From contig CM060989.1 of assembly GCA_030765065.1 (NCBI GenBank), positions 36,571,501 through 36,635,500 on the forward strand: DNA of 64,000 nucleotides, written 5' to 3'. Under the pieces are notes generated by a model. It worked only from the letters and a program-made list of their open reading frames with translations. It was not told where the DNA came from and did not search any database. Numbering within the stretch: position 1 is the first letter of the stretch; each line of letters opens with the position of its first letter. Source of the stretch: Deroplatys truncata (lineage: Eukaryota; Arthropoda; Insecta; Mantodea; Mantidae). This document shows positions 25,001-39,600 of the stretch, piece by piece. The position numbers were made by a program, and so were the translations under genes.

Positions 25001-28000
25001 CCTACAGCAACTCACCTAAATGCTTCCGTTATCCAGTGTATATTATTTTGCTAGCTTTCATATAGTTTGCGAAGGGAAAAATGAGCGATTTGTATAATCT
25101 TTTATCAGCCACAAAAAATTTAAATTGTCAGTAACTCACTCACTTGTCGGGCATAATATCCGCCAGACTTTCCGGGTCCATGTCACTCAGAAGTTCTAAA
25201 TCCTTGCCACCCAACATAGATATATGTGTGAGGTCACCCTGAAGTCTATCAACAAGTCCTCCAAGATCTCGTTTCGTATGTGAGCCACTTGAGTCAGGTT
25301 CATCTACTATTATCTGATACCTGAAACATGTAATGTATAGTAAGCATAGCTGCATACTCAACTTCCTGAAATTGCAACCCATAGAAGCTTTCCTAGTCCA
25401 GCAAAGTGTAGTACTTTTGTGAAATGGTCTCTCCTCCTGTACATTTTATGGGGAAATCATAGAAGTTGGCAAGTATGGACTTGGTAAAGCATGTGTACCA
25501 AATGAATAACATATTACATACAAGCTTTCCAAAATCCCATTTCGTAAATGAGCTACTTGTATCAGACTCCTCTCTTATTGGTATTATAAAAATGCAATGT
25601 TTAAAGCAGAAGTAAACAAACCGTAAGGTATCACTGTGCTGAGCATTTGGCAGCAGCACCACATAGAGATTTGGGAAAAACTAAGTACCACCACAAAGAA
25701 ATGGTTGCAAACAGCGTGCAAATAAGATCTGTTTAAAACTTTTGTATCTGAGCTGCTTTAATCAGGCTTATTTATTATCTGAAAAATGCAATAATCTGTA
25801 GAATGGGGGTTTATAATGTTATATGAATTCTGTAACATTTGCAAAGAACTGTGTCTCAGTGATGACATTTACAAGGGTTCACTAGATATGTATTGAGACA
25901 GCAAAATATGAATATTCACAGAAACGTTTATCCCAGTTTCCCAAAGTATTCTCCCGGCACTGTATGCAGTGTTCCATCCTCCAGAACCACTTCTGGAAGC
26001 ATCCATGCCACTCAGTTTCTCACACTGCAGATAACTCCTCTTTATATGCAGAAACTGCTTCTTCAGGGTTAGAAAATCGGTGACCTCAAAGTCGGTTCTT
26101 CACCATAGGGAACAGAAAGAAATCACATGGTGCCAGATCGGGACTATAGGGTGATGAGTCAATAGTTTTGCTTCAGCTATTTGCAGAAACTTGAGGCAGT
26201 ATTTGTAACACTTAAATGATATCAGTCTAATTGTATAACAAAAAAATAACAGCCTGCCTTAAAGCAATATGTGTATAATATAATATATAAAATGTATGTA
26301 ACAGTCATTGTATTATGTTTATATTATTGTGTACATGTATAATAATGTTATGTGAATGTATTACGTAATTTAATAATGTAGGAGCTGTGAGAATAGAGGC
26401 CAAAGGTTGCTAACAATGAGGTAACAATGAGGTAACCTTGAGGCAATAATGAAAGTTATAGCCAATCAATACTAGGAAAGCTGAAAGTTAACTAAAAGTA
26501 TTCTATTGGAGTAAAATTAGCCAATCAGAGATGTGAAATATAAAAATTTACAAATTTAAGCAGTAAACACCAGTTGCTAGAAGGCAACGTACCTGAGCAG
26601 TTCGTTTGCTCGGTAAGTATTCAGTGTGAGACACACAAAATTCATTACAGCGAGAATATTATAAAGTTTACATGTTAAAAAGTGCAAGTAATTAATAAAT
26701 AATCTCACAGCTCTCTATATCAGTGAAGTGTTATTTAATCATGTGAAGGATTAATAAAAGGAGTGAAGTAAAAATTATAATTTGTGTGTGCCTACATTCT
26801 TTAGCCGCATCACCTCCTGCCAAGAGATACATGTTTCTACAAATTAATACTGATGCAGCCAAGGCAAACATAAATATATATAATATTTAAAGAAACATAA
26901 AAATACAAAGTTGATTCCTGAACGTTGGGGCGTAGGCCACCAGAAACTTTGTACCATACGTAGGGGCAGTTATTTCATCAAGTTTTGGCTCTCCAACAGT
27001 AGAACTACAATACAACCTACTCCAAATTGACACCCAAAGCTTGGTGCAAACAACGTAATAATCCTACTTCTTCAAACTCCACTGTGACATTAGCAGTGTG
27101 AGCTGATGCATTGTCATGATGCAGAAATGTGCCCCTTAGGCCTGTCTTTGGATGCTTTTCTTGGATTCCTTGAAACACTTTCGGAAGATAAACTTCTGTG
27201 TACCATTTTGCAGTAACAGTTTTCTGATTTTCGAGCACAACTGTTGCCAAGTGATCACTTGTGGAGAAGAAAGAAGCAACCATTTTCTTTCCAGCACTCC
27301 TTGCTCTCTTGATTTTGATGGGTGGTTGGACATCTGGGAACACTCAAATAGAGGACTGGCATTTTGTTTCAGGGTCAAACTGATAGATTCATGTTTCGTC
27401 ACCCATAACAATATATGAAAGACGGCGAGACTGTCCACAGTTAAATCTTTTCAGCATTTCTTTGCACCATTCCACCCTATGGAACTTCTGAGCTTCAGAT
27501 AAATTATGCGGCACCCACCTAATTTTTTTTTACATAAAGGTGTTCATGAAGGATGGCTGAAACACTTGGCGAACTAATTCCTAATGCCAACTCAATGTTC
27601 CTGTAGGTTAGTCTTGGATCTTCGCTAATCATTGTTTCCACAGTGGTGATGTTTTTGTCAGTCACTACTGTTGCTGGTCTGCCACTATTCTCTTCATCTT
27701 TAAGAGATTGCCGCCCGCTCTTAAATTCTGCAAACCAGCGGAACACAGTGGCATGTGATGGAGAATAGTCAGGTACATAGATCCTGTTCTTATCCATGCA
27801 AACGCTTCTTTTTCAGCTCTATTACAATAATCCACATACCCTTCTCTTCCCCATTTCCTTTTTACTAACCTATAGAACCCTAGTAATTTTTTATTCTCTA
27901 AGCTTTCCCCCATGTCTTCTACTCTGTTTCTTACTATTATCCAGAAGCCATTGATATTTCTTTCTCCTGCTCTCCAAATATCTCCCATTCCTATCTTCTC

Positions 28001-30541
28001 CATAATTTTTTCTAACCCTGTCCACCAGCATTTTCTACTTTTCATACCCTTTTGTTGTTCCATACATATCCTTAAAATTTTCCCTTCATGTTTTTTTAAG
28101 CCTCTAAACCAAAATTTCAATATCCTTTCCAGTATCACTCCCTTTCTTCTTGTTCTTCCTAATTCCACTAATGCTACTTCCCCCAGTGCTGATCTTGGTA
28201 ACCCTAATAGTTTTATGATATAGTAAGACATGCATATTTCAAATGAGTTATTTAATGCTTTAAAATAAACAATTACATACTTTTCTTTCTTAATCAGTGG
28301 GATGATGTGAGCACTGAAAGGAAGAAAGTGATGCTACACAGATAATTAGTTTAATAATACTTAAAACACACATTTTCTAAACTGTACTGTTCACAAAAAC
28401 AAAACGTAAGAACTAAAAAAATGCATAGAAAATATGAGATTCAAATCTAAAAACAATGCAAGATTTGAACTTGCATATTATCCATCACATTTCAATAGTG
28501 TCACTTTCGCCATTCAGCCACAACTGCAGTCTACCTGAAAGACTGCTGTAGGGAGCACTAATATATTATTGAAAATTAGGAATGGGACCTCGATAGTCGG
28601 TGGTATCAAAGTAAAGGGTCTTTCAACAAGTGTCCTATCTTTAACATGTGATAGCTGCCGTTGTTATTGAGTTACAGCAGTCATTTTTTTTTTCATGTGG
28701 TTACAGTTGTTATTGACAAATAGCCATGGAACGTTACAGCATTCAGCAACACGCAGAAATTGTGAAAGTTTATTATCAAAATGGATCATCTGTTCGCCAA
28801 ACCTTCCGTGTATTGCATGAAGTTTACGGTGTGCATAATCATTCCTGCGAGAGAACGATTCAGCATTTGATTGATAAATTTGAAAGAAGTGGTTCTGTCA
28901 GCGATCAAAGAACACCTGTACGTAATCAACGTAGGCGCCGTTTGTGAGAGTGTATGCGAGAATGGGAACAAATCAATTGCTCGCCAAGCTCAAGAACTGG
29001 GGCCACAACTTGGCGAATTCTGCATCTGGACTTGAAGTTTCACGCTTACAAAATGGTGTTAACTCAAGAACTAAAGCCCAACAACCATAGGTTGCGCCAT
29101 GTATTCACTGACTGGGCTATGGAGCAACTGGAAGCTGACCTGGATTTTTATCAAAAAATCATCTTCAGCAACAAAGCCCACTTTTGGATGGATGGTTGTG
29201 TTAACAACAAAATTGCCACTATTGGAGCAATCACAATCCAATGCAGATTCAAGAACGACCACTTCATCCACAAAAGGTTACTGTGTGGTGTGGATTTTGG
29301 TATTGGTCCATATTTTTTTCCAAGATGAAGATGGAGAAACTCTTAACTGTCAATGGAGAAAGATACCGGGCTCTTATAAGGGACTATTTTTGGCCAATTG
29401 GATGGTATGGATCTCAGAAACATCTGGTTCCAGCAAGATGGTGCCACATGTCATACTGCTCTCGAAACAATTGATCTTTTGAAGGAGAAGTTCAGAGGTT
29501 TCATCATTTCCCATGGTGGTTATGTTAACTGGCCCCCGAGGTCATGTGATTTAACGCTGTTGGATTACTTCTTGTGAGGTTATGTTAAATTTTGAGTTTA
29601 TGTCAACAAGCCAGAAACAGTAAATGACCTTATGAATAACATTAAAAATCCACCAAATATTTCAGTGATAACTTATGCAGATGACACCACAGCTGTATGC
29701 TGGAATAAAACAGTAGAAGGATTAAATACTACCATAAACAATACCACCTTCTCTTTGCTGAATTACTTCAAATCGATAAATCTACACTGCAACATGCAAA
29801 AAACTAAAGTGATGCAATTCAATAAAAATGATGATGAAATATCACTAAAAGTCGATAATAATAATATTCTGGATGTAAAATCACATAAATTTTTAGGTCT
29901 TATTGTTGATAACAAGCTAACATGGGCTGAGCATATTGAACATATATGTGCTAAAATTAGTAAAACAGTGTATCTACTCAGATATTTCAACAATCATAGT
30001 GATGGTAACATATTGAAACTAATATACTATGGATGTTTTTATCCACACATACTCTATGGGATTGAAATCTGGGGTGCTGCTGCAAAAATGCATATGGATA
30101 AATTACTTATATATCAAAAGAAATGCATCAGAATCATGTTTAACCTAAAACAAAGGGAATCGTGTAGGGAAACCTTTGTTAACAATAAATTGATTACTAT
30201 TTACTCTCTCTATGCATATAGAACAATAATGTATGTAATAGATAAGTACAAACCAATTAAAAACAACCAAATCCATGAACATAATACAAGAGGAAATTTG
30301 GACTACTTTAGGCATAGTGTAAAAAAAAATATCTTTAAAGGATTTATATATTTCTGGAATCACGCTATTTAATAAATTACCACTGGAAATCAAATCTGTA
30401 GTTGATGTTTCTAAACAGCAATTCAAAAGGAAATTGAGGGTGTATCTAATAAACAAATGTCTGTATGATTTAAAGGATTTGTAAAGATGTATTTGTTTTG
30501 ACATGTCCAAAATCAGATGTATGATAAACTGGATGATATAA

Positions 30542-30639
<98 letters not shown>

Positions 30640-33600
30640 GCATGTTATTCGTGAAGTTGGAGCTAATTTACATTCTTCTGTCATTGAAAATTGGGTCAAC
30701 TGTATATGTGCAATCTGACGAAGTCGTGGCGGTCACTTAACTGATGTTCTCTTCCACCTGTAATAACAATTGGTAAAAATTAAAATTAAATTGAGTTTTA
30801 TTTATGGACGCTCTTTAACTGCTGTGGTCCTTAGCATCCCATTCTATACTGGGCATGAAAGACCATAAATTTTGCTCAGAGCTCTCTTTATCAGGCTTGA
30901 GTTCTTTTACGTGCCATAAATCTACAATGCGGGACCACCAGCTTTGCTTCCCTTTTGAAGGAAGTCATGCTAAGGAATTTTACACCCGAAAAAAATCTAT
31001 TGTACTACGCCGGATTTGAATCCACGAACTCAGGACTAGAGACTAGCATGGTAGAGTATGTGTATCAAATGTACACATTATATACAAAAGCTATCAAAAA
31101 CTGTTTTGTGAGTTAGTTTGCACTGAGGTAGAAATGAGCTCTTCCAACCTACCTGGGTAGCTTTCCCGGAGGCAGCCATTTCTGGTCATTAATCAAGATC
31201 ATCAAAGTTGTATTTTTCTCCATTGTACTGAAATACTCGTCATCATCCACTTCTGTGCCATCTAGTTCTAGCACAATTTTTACTGGAGTATCTGATGAAA
31301 TGCCCAATTTGTCTCGTGCTGAAAAAGTCAAAATTTTGAAACAAAATTAATTTATACTATAAAACCAGGATTAGATCTTATTAAGCTACATTTAAATATC
31401 TTAAATCTTTGGCTGAAGCTGGCCTGTGAACCAAATATGTGAACTTGGACTCCATAGGCAAAACCATATTACCTAGTCTTACCATAAATACTGTCCCAAA
31501 GTTTTAGGTAAATTGACAAAAGATGGTTACAGATATTTTAATGTCCTAATAATATGAATTATGTGGATGCATTATGAATCAAAATCAAAAATAATTATTC
31601 AAAATGGCCACCATTAGCATGCACACAGTCCCTAAATCTTTGTGACCACTCATCAATTGAATTACACAACACATCACGTGGAAAATCTGCAGCTGCCTTC
31701 CGAAGAGACCACTTTAAACTTTCAATATTGAGATGTCTCTTTTTGCAAGCCATCTCCTGAAGCTTGGACCACTATTTTTAGTCCAAAGGGTTTAAATCTG
31801 GACTTGCAGAAGGCCAATCGGAAGTGGAAATGAAGTCTGGAACATTTGCCTCCAGCCACTGCTGGGTTATCCGTGCCTTGTGTGCTGGAAACTCCAGTTC
31901 TGTCCATGGAAGAGGGTGTTGTTGAGATTCTTGACTAGACCCTCAAGCACTGTCTCTTGGTATACTTTGGCTGAAGTTTTGACCCCCTTTTCACAAAAAT
32001 GGAGCTCTGTTGTGCCCTCATAGCTCACACCCCATCACACCATGACTGATGCAGGATGATGATCCCTCTGGACCCTTGGAGCTTTTTCACTAGCTTCCCT
32101 AGAGGATTTGGCATATATCCTGTCATTTTGGGCATTGAAAGCCTCAACACTGAAAATCTTTTCATCAGTGAAAAGGATTCGATGGTGCCCATTTGCTGCG
32201 TAACACTTAAGTAAAAGCTTTGATTTTAGGAGCATCTGGCGCTTCAGTTCATTTGTCAGGAGGTGTCCTTTACATCATTTGTAAGCATGGAGTCACAGCT
32301 CACTGCTTAATGTGTGAGACAGACATTTTCACATTTTCGATACCTTTAGCTCATGAGCCATAACTGACTTCTCCTTACTGGATTTCGTAGCACACGTGCT
32401 GCCACTGCTTTCACAAGCCCTGATGTTCATACTGTGCATGGTCTTCCTTGGCGCCGACAATCTTTCAGAGTTCCAGTCTCAACAAAGCGGTAAACAAATT
32501 TCTTGCTGATTTTGAGCTTCTGGAGGGTTTTGAAAACCTCCACCATTGATTTGCCTACCTTGTACAACGCTATCATGGCCACACAATTTTCATAGTCCCC
32601 GCCATTCCATCTTGAAAACCTAAAACTGACAACTTTACACTTCTCCAGCTCATCCAATAATGACTGACGCTTCACCAAACCGCTGTTGCAGTTGCAACCT
32701 TGTAAGGGCGGAAGTACACACACCCTCAAAAGTTGGGACAGTATTTATGGTAAGACTAGGTATAAGCTGGCGCATCTGCATGAGAATTCACAATAAAACA
32801 GGTTCCTCTGCAACCCCAATTTTTGCTGACAGATGCGCTCAGCATCTCCCTAAACTTCTAGTAGACATCTATAACAACAATGAAGTCTTAGTGCCTTATT
32901 TAAAATATTGTTTATATATTTATTGTTCAAGATGCTATATAGCACTCGGATCAGAAGTGTTGATAACTTAAGGTTTACTAACCTTGCTCTTCACTACAAA
33001 ACACTAATGAAATTTATATAAAAATGAAATCTTACCAAAAGTACTAAATTTGATATGAGAAGACAGACTTTATTCCTTAAGTTCTAGTCACTCTCATGAA
33101 GAAGAAACTCTAAAATAAAGATGAACTGAATTATTCCATCTTAATTCAATACCATATTCGATGACCCACTTGAGTACTCACATAACTTGATATGGTTAAG
33201 AAGACCATACATCTCTGGTGTTTCACACAATTTAAATATTTGAACTTGCCTGAGAGACAGCAGTGACATAGAATGTGCAATTCCAAATAAAATTTGAATA
33301 TTGTTAATTCTATAACTTGAAGCAATAATATTTAATAAACAATAAATTTACAATCTTGATGTGTAAGCACATAGCAACAGTTTTAATTATATCACCTGAG
33401 ATTTCACAGTGTTACAATCAGAATTTCATTTGCATAAAATGCTGAATTTGCAATATGATGCCCTTTTTTTACTTTCTCTACCACATACACAGTAGGTAGA
33501 GGATTAGATTCTACCCGAAAATTCAATATAGAGATTTACAAGAAATACATGTTTTGAGGCCCCTGAATCTGAAAAAAACATTTTTAGAAAAAGGTCTGTG

Positions 33601-36600
33601 TGCATGTCTGTAAATAGCGTAATTCAAAAATGAAAAGTTTAATTAAATACCTAACTTGGTATTTAAGTTCAGTATCTTCCAAGGATGCGACACAAAGATT
33701 TTCAAGAAAATTCCTCCACCTCCAACTACCCTTTACATGGAACATTTTTCGAAAATTTTGATTTCCTAAAAACTCAAAATTAATTTTGATTAAAATACCA
33801 CATATTAAAAATATTTACATGACATATAAAATGCATATTTTGAATTTTCTGGGAATAGCCTGCGAAGTCCTCTTTATTCAGTAAGAATTTTGTATAAGTG
33901 GTAAATGTTAAGCAATAGGCAAAAACGTACTTCACAAAAATGTAGATCTCTTCAAAACACACAATTTATTTGAAATAAATTTTTTTTGTAGCATAAGCCA
34001 TTTCTTAGATATCCGTTATTAATTGTTCAAACTGTTCATTACTTGTTCATTCTTTTAAAGTCCTATCAACATTCAGCTGTTTCTCGTGGTATCATGGAAA
34101 GAGCATAGAATTTTAAAGCCAGCATATAGCATCCAGTTCTTAAACATTTGACTATCCCTATTCCCTTCATATCTATAATAAAATGTATAATGTAGGTATT
34201 TATGGAAAGGTTTATCTGGATTAAAATGAAATACATAGGAAAATAAACTTATGTAAGAATAATTTGTGTACCCACTAATAAACAATAGAGGGTAGAGAAA
34301 GTTATGTGAATGTAACACATCAGATTTTTTTATTTCTTTTTTACTTTCTCTACTACTTACCTAAAGTAAGTAGAAGAAGTATTGTATTCCACCCAAAACT
34401 TTGTACTGACATTTTCCTGGAAATACATGTTATGAGACTCCCTGAAGCCAAAAAAAGAAGCATTTTTAGAAGAAGTGGTATTTAACTTCAGCATCCTTTA
34501 AAGATGCGACAAAAATATTTTCAAGAAAATCTTCCCACCCCAAACTACCCTTTACATGGAAAAGTTTTAATTACTTTTGATATTCTCAAAAATGGCTCTA
34601 ACAATTTTGATTATAACAGATATGTTTACAATATTTGCATGACAAATAAAATTATATCTTGACATTCCTAGAAATAACCTGTGAAGCCCTCTTCTTTCTA
34701 TATAACTGGTAAACCATAAGAGAAAGATAAAATCTTACTAAACAAAAAATTTAAAACTTGTTTAAATACTTATGTCGAATACAAATTCTTGCGGTGTTAA
34801 TTTCCGAGATATTCTTTGTTATTGTTATTATTTTCAAATACTTTTTTTTTTCAAGTGGTAAATGGGATCCAGTAGTTAAAAATCTGACTATCCCTTTAGT
34901 CAACTGTATTCTTATGCCAAAAACAAAATGTGTAAATGTTTAATGAAAGTTCATCTCTATTAAGGGGACCAATCTGTAAATTTCCCAAAACCCAAAGTAT
35001 TCTATTGAGTATTTTGAATTTTTTACATCTTATGTCTGCATAAAAAAGAGTGTCATTTCAAAGTTTGGTGCAGATATGTTAAGTAGTTTTAAAACACAAA
35101 TTTAACCACTTTATAAACACATGCTCCTTACAATGCAATTTTCATAATTTTTAAACAACTTTTCAGATTTATGGTCCTTATTGAGCGAGAAAATAACTTT
35201 GCTATGAAATATGCTTTTAAAATAAAATATGTTCAATTGTGAGTTTTGGCTTTTGCAATAAACATATACTTATAACCTTGGATGAGATTGGTGGTATTAA
35301 TACATTTGCCTTATTATAATAATAACCACTACAACTTTAACTATCATATATTGGAGAAAATATTTCCGAAGTTTCACTCTGATATCTTTAAAATTACATC
35401 AAAAGCAGTAATATGACTGCTGAAAAATCTCTAAAATATTACAGCCAAGAAAAACACACCAGAAAACTTACTCATAAACACTGGTCTGAAATACAAGCCT
35501 CCCACATTTTAATTAATCATTGTTAACAAAGTAAGCAAAATTATGAAATGAGTGTGGTACTTAAAGAAAGATTATCCATCATTATTTCTTATACTATTTA
35601 CAAGAGCTCCTCTGTGTGGCAATCTTATTCACTATATGTAGGGTCTTTCAACAAGAGTGTCCTATCTTTGAACTTAAATAAAACATGTTCTATAAATGAT
35701 AGAGGTTTATTCCTTTTTTTATTTTGGAACATAATTAATGTTATTATGTGTGGAAGAGAACCTCAGTTAAGTGACTGCTGCGACTTCATTGGGGTTGCAC
35801 GTATACGGTTGACCCAATTTTCAATGACAGAAGAACGTAAGTTAGGTCCAACTTCACGAATAACACGCGTGATGTTATTCATAAGATCATTTACTGTTTC
35901 TGGCTTGTTGACATAAACTCGAGATTTAACATAACCCCACAAGAAGTAATCCAACGGCGTTAAATCACATGACCTCGGGGGCCCGTTAACATCATCACCA
36001 CGGAAATGATGAAACCTTTGAACTTCTCCTTCAAAAGATCAATTGTTTCGAGAGCAGTAAGACATGTGGCACCATCTTGCTGGAACCAGATGTTTCTGAG
36101 ATCCATACCATCCAATGGAGGCCAAAAATAGTCCCTTATAAGGGCCCGGTATCTTTCTCCATTGACAGTTAGACCTTCTCCATCTTCATCTTGGAAAAAA
36201 TATGGATCAATGATTCCACTATACCAAAATCCACACCACAAGGTAACCTTTTGGGGATGAAGTGGTCATTCTTAAATCTGCATTGGATTGTGATTGCTCC
36301 AATAGCGGCAATTTTGTTTGTTAACACAACCATCCATCCAAAAGTGGCCTTCATCGCTGAAGATGATTTTTCAACAAAAATCAGCTTCCAATTGCTCCAT
36401 AGCCCAGTCGGCGAATACACAGTGCAAGTTATGGTCATTGGGCTTTAGTTCTTGAGTTAACACCATTTTGTAAGCGTGAAACTTCAAGTCCAGATGCAGA
36501 ATTCGCCAAGTTGTGGTCAGCGAAAGCCCCAATTCTTGCGCTCAGCTAGTAATTGATTTGTTTCCGTTCTCGCGTACACTCTCACGAACGGCGACTATGT

Positions 36601-39600
36601 TTTCGTTGGAGCGCTTATGTCAATTATGCACAGGCGTTCTTTGATTGCTGACAGAACCACTCCTTTCAAATTTATTGATCAAACGTTGAATCGTTCTCTC
36701 GCAGGAACAATTATGCACACTGTAAACTTCACGCAATACACGGAAAGTTTGTCGAACAGAGGATCCATTTTGATAATAAATTTTCACCATTTCCACGCGT
36801 TGCTGAATGCCATAATGTTCCATGGCTATTTGTCAAGAACAACTGTAACCACATGAAAAAAATGACTGCTGTAACTCAATAACAACAGCAGCTATCACAT
36901 GTTAAAGATAGGATACTCTTGTTGAAAGAACCAGAATTAGATAGAAGGATAAGCTTTCATAAGAATAGTTAGTGGAAGAGTGAGTAAACAAAGCCATGTG
37001 AATGCAACACATCAGAGTTTTTAAAATGCTGTCTTTATTCAGTTGTTTTTTGCAATGTCCTAGAAAGAATATGGAATTTCAAAGTCCATATATAGCAAGG
37101 CACTTTTAAACTTTCCACTTTTCTTCTATCCCCCTTGTACCTTCAACGAAATTTGTAATGAAACTATTTCTGCAAAGATTTATCTCAATAACATGAAGTA
37201 AATAAAAAAATAAGCTTTTGTAAGAACAGTTTGTGAAAAATTTATTAAAATAAATGATAGTGGGTGAGAACACATAGGAGGCAGTTGAACACATCACATT
37301 TTTTAAGTTTATCTTTAGATCAGGCAAAATCACACAGTGGATGAACTAAAATTAAATTAAAATTCAGTTTTATCTATGGACACTCTTTTAACTACTATGG
37401 TCCTAGCGTCCCATTCTATATTGGGCATGAAAGACCAGAAATTTTGCTCAGAACTCTTTATCAGGCTTGAGGTTCTTTTATGTGACTTAAATCTCACACA
37501 GAACCACGGCTTTACTTTCCTTCCGAAGGAAGCCATGCCAAGCATTTTTATGCCTGAAAAAAATCTATCGCCCTCTGCCAGGTTTGAACCCAAGACCTCA
37601 GGAACTAGAGGCCTTGATGAAATAAACATGTGAAATAAGCTCAGGGACAAAAAATGCAAAGGATATGTGATAACCGTCCTACAGCCTGAGGAAAATATCA
37701 AAAGTGAAGTTTATTCTGAATGAATTTTATATAATTGGTAAACCATAAGAAACAGACAAAAGCTTACTACATAAAACATGCAGATCTGGTTAAAACATAA
37801 CATTATTGTAAATAATTATGAAGTATTTTATACCGCAGAGCATGTTGTTTTATAAAATCTTGAAATGAGCCGAAATATTTAAACACAATGAACTCTATAT
37901 TATTTAAATAAAATTCTAGTGGCAACACACTGTAACTTCACTCTTTCAAGATAATTACCTTGAACGCGTTTCGAAGACACCTTGTCTTCATCATCAGCTA
38001 AGAGCCAAGGTCAAAAAATGAGACCAATAATAAACACTATAAACTCATCCACATACAATATATCAACATGGTTAGTTAAAGAATTTCAGAAACTACCACA
38101 GTTCCACAGCCTAAGTATTAAGAATACATTTGATCTGATAGAAAGCATCCAAAACCTAGAACTCACAGACAATGACCTTCTGGTGTCGTATGATGTCATT
38201 TCTTTGTTTCCTAGCATACCAAGAGAAAAACTCCTTACATATACCAGGCAGTGGTTAAAGTCAAAAGACATGGGTAATGAAAAAATAGAGGAATATCTTG
38301 CTCTGATAAAGTTATGTATCAATGAGAACTATTTTACATTTAGAGATGAGTACTATTGCCAAATAAATGGACTAGCGATGGGAAATCCATTGTCCCCATT
38401 TCTAGTCAATTTGTACATGAACTTTCTGGAGACCACACAACAAATGCATTCCCATTTTTATTTAAACGATGGTTCAGATATGTTAACGACATCTTCGCAG
38501 TATTTAACAAGAAACTTGCCGAAGTTACCTTGAAGTTATTTAATTTGATAGACAGCTCGGTAAAATTCACAATGGAAATAGAATCAGACAACAAACTCCC
38601 TCTCTTGGATATAATAGTCATCAAAACTAAGAATAAAGAGTGGCTCTAAGCTGATCATGAAGACAAGGTGTCTTCGAAACGTGTTCAAGGTAATTATCTT
38701 GAAAGAGTGAGTTAGTGTTGCCACTAGAATTTTATTTAAATGATGTTTTAACTACTTCACTGTGTTTCCCATTAATTGTTATGTTAAAACAATGAACTCT
38801 ACTTACATTTTGTAATCATAAGACCGGTTTCAGGGATTTATTTATCACATACTCTCTGTTTTCACTTTTAATAAATGCCTATTTTCTGTGTTTTAAGAGC
38901 TCTTTGCCTGCCTATTTTAACAAAATTAAATGCCTGAACTTCCAAGCTGTACTTATAAATTATATTAAGAAATTTACTCAAGCATCAAATTTCATTACAT
39001 AAAAAGTAATTCACAAAATTCTCATGCTAGACTTCGAAAAAAAATATCAATCATACTGAACTTGCAAAAAATCTTGAATACATGTTGGAAAGTTGAGCCC
39101 TATTATTAACTGCAATTTAAAATTATTTTTAATTGAAAGAGAAGCATTTAACTTCCATTACAAACAATTTTAGGTAACAGTTCCATAAATACTTTCTGAA
39201 TTAAATGCTGAACAGGATTTAACGAACAAAAATGCATAATTACAGAGTTTAAGAGGAGATGTGAACACTTGAAAAGCCTGTAATCAAACCCCATCTGTTT
39301 ATAAGATACTTTCTTATATACAAAATTTATTGCTAAGTGTCAATCCGCAAAAATGGTGATTTTGCAGTTGTTCTTAAAACACTCGTTACCAATTTATCTC
39401 TGTGCATCATCAAGAAGCCTAAGATTTAAGCAACATACAGCTCATTCTCGCCTCCTTTACTGCGCAAATTCTAATATCATACCCATTATTTTAACACATG
39501 CACACACACTAATATTAACCTAACCTTGAAACCAGAGGACCCTGTTGATTTACACAAGCTCGCTAGCAGTAAATCTTGATGGCCTCCGCTCGCCACATAC

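Larger units (their letters stand above)
28616..30780 (+). mobile_element. IS630/mariner-type transposon (family U), interrupted by a retrotransposon
   Basis: Left end GGGTCTTTCAACAAGTGTCC matches the inverted end of the copy at 35641-36932. Transposase pieces: MERYSIQQHAEIVKVYYQNG (28726), CERTIQHLIDKFERSGSVSD, VLTQELKPNNHRLRHVFTDW, IIFSNKAHFWMDG (first catalytic Asp changed to Asn), YFWPIGWYGS, a QQDGAT-type block, and LTLLDYFL before TGA. At 29641 it is interrupted by a Jockey-like element and resumes at 30639 (HVIREVGANL-like, then ENWVN). The right end is lost against a SINE at 30783. Confidence 0.85.

Noticed and set aside
27665-28231. 188-residue minus-strand frame as a single gene
   Set aside because: It crosses the junction between a LINE C-terminus and a mariner; only the part above about 27798 is LINE-like.
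30145-30699. Open frame with poly-Ile
   Set aside because: Antisense of a LINE 3' end and its (ATT)n tail.
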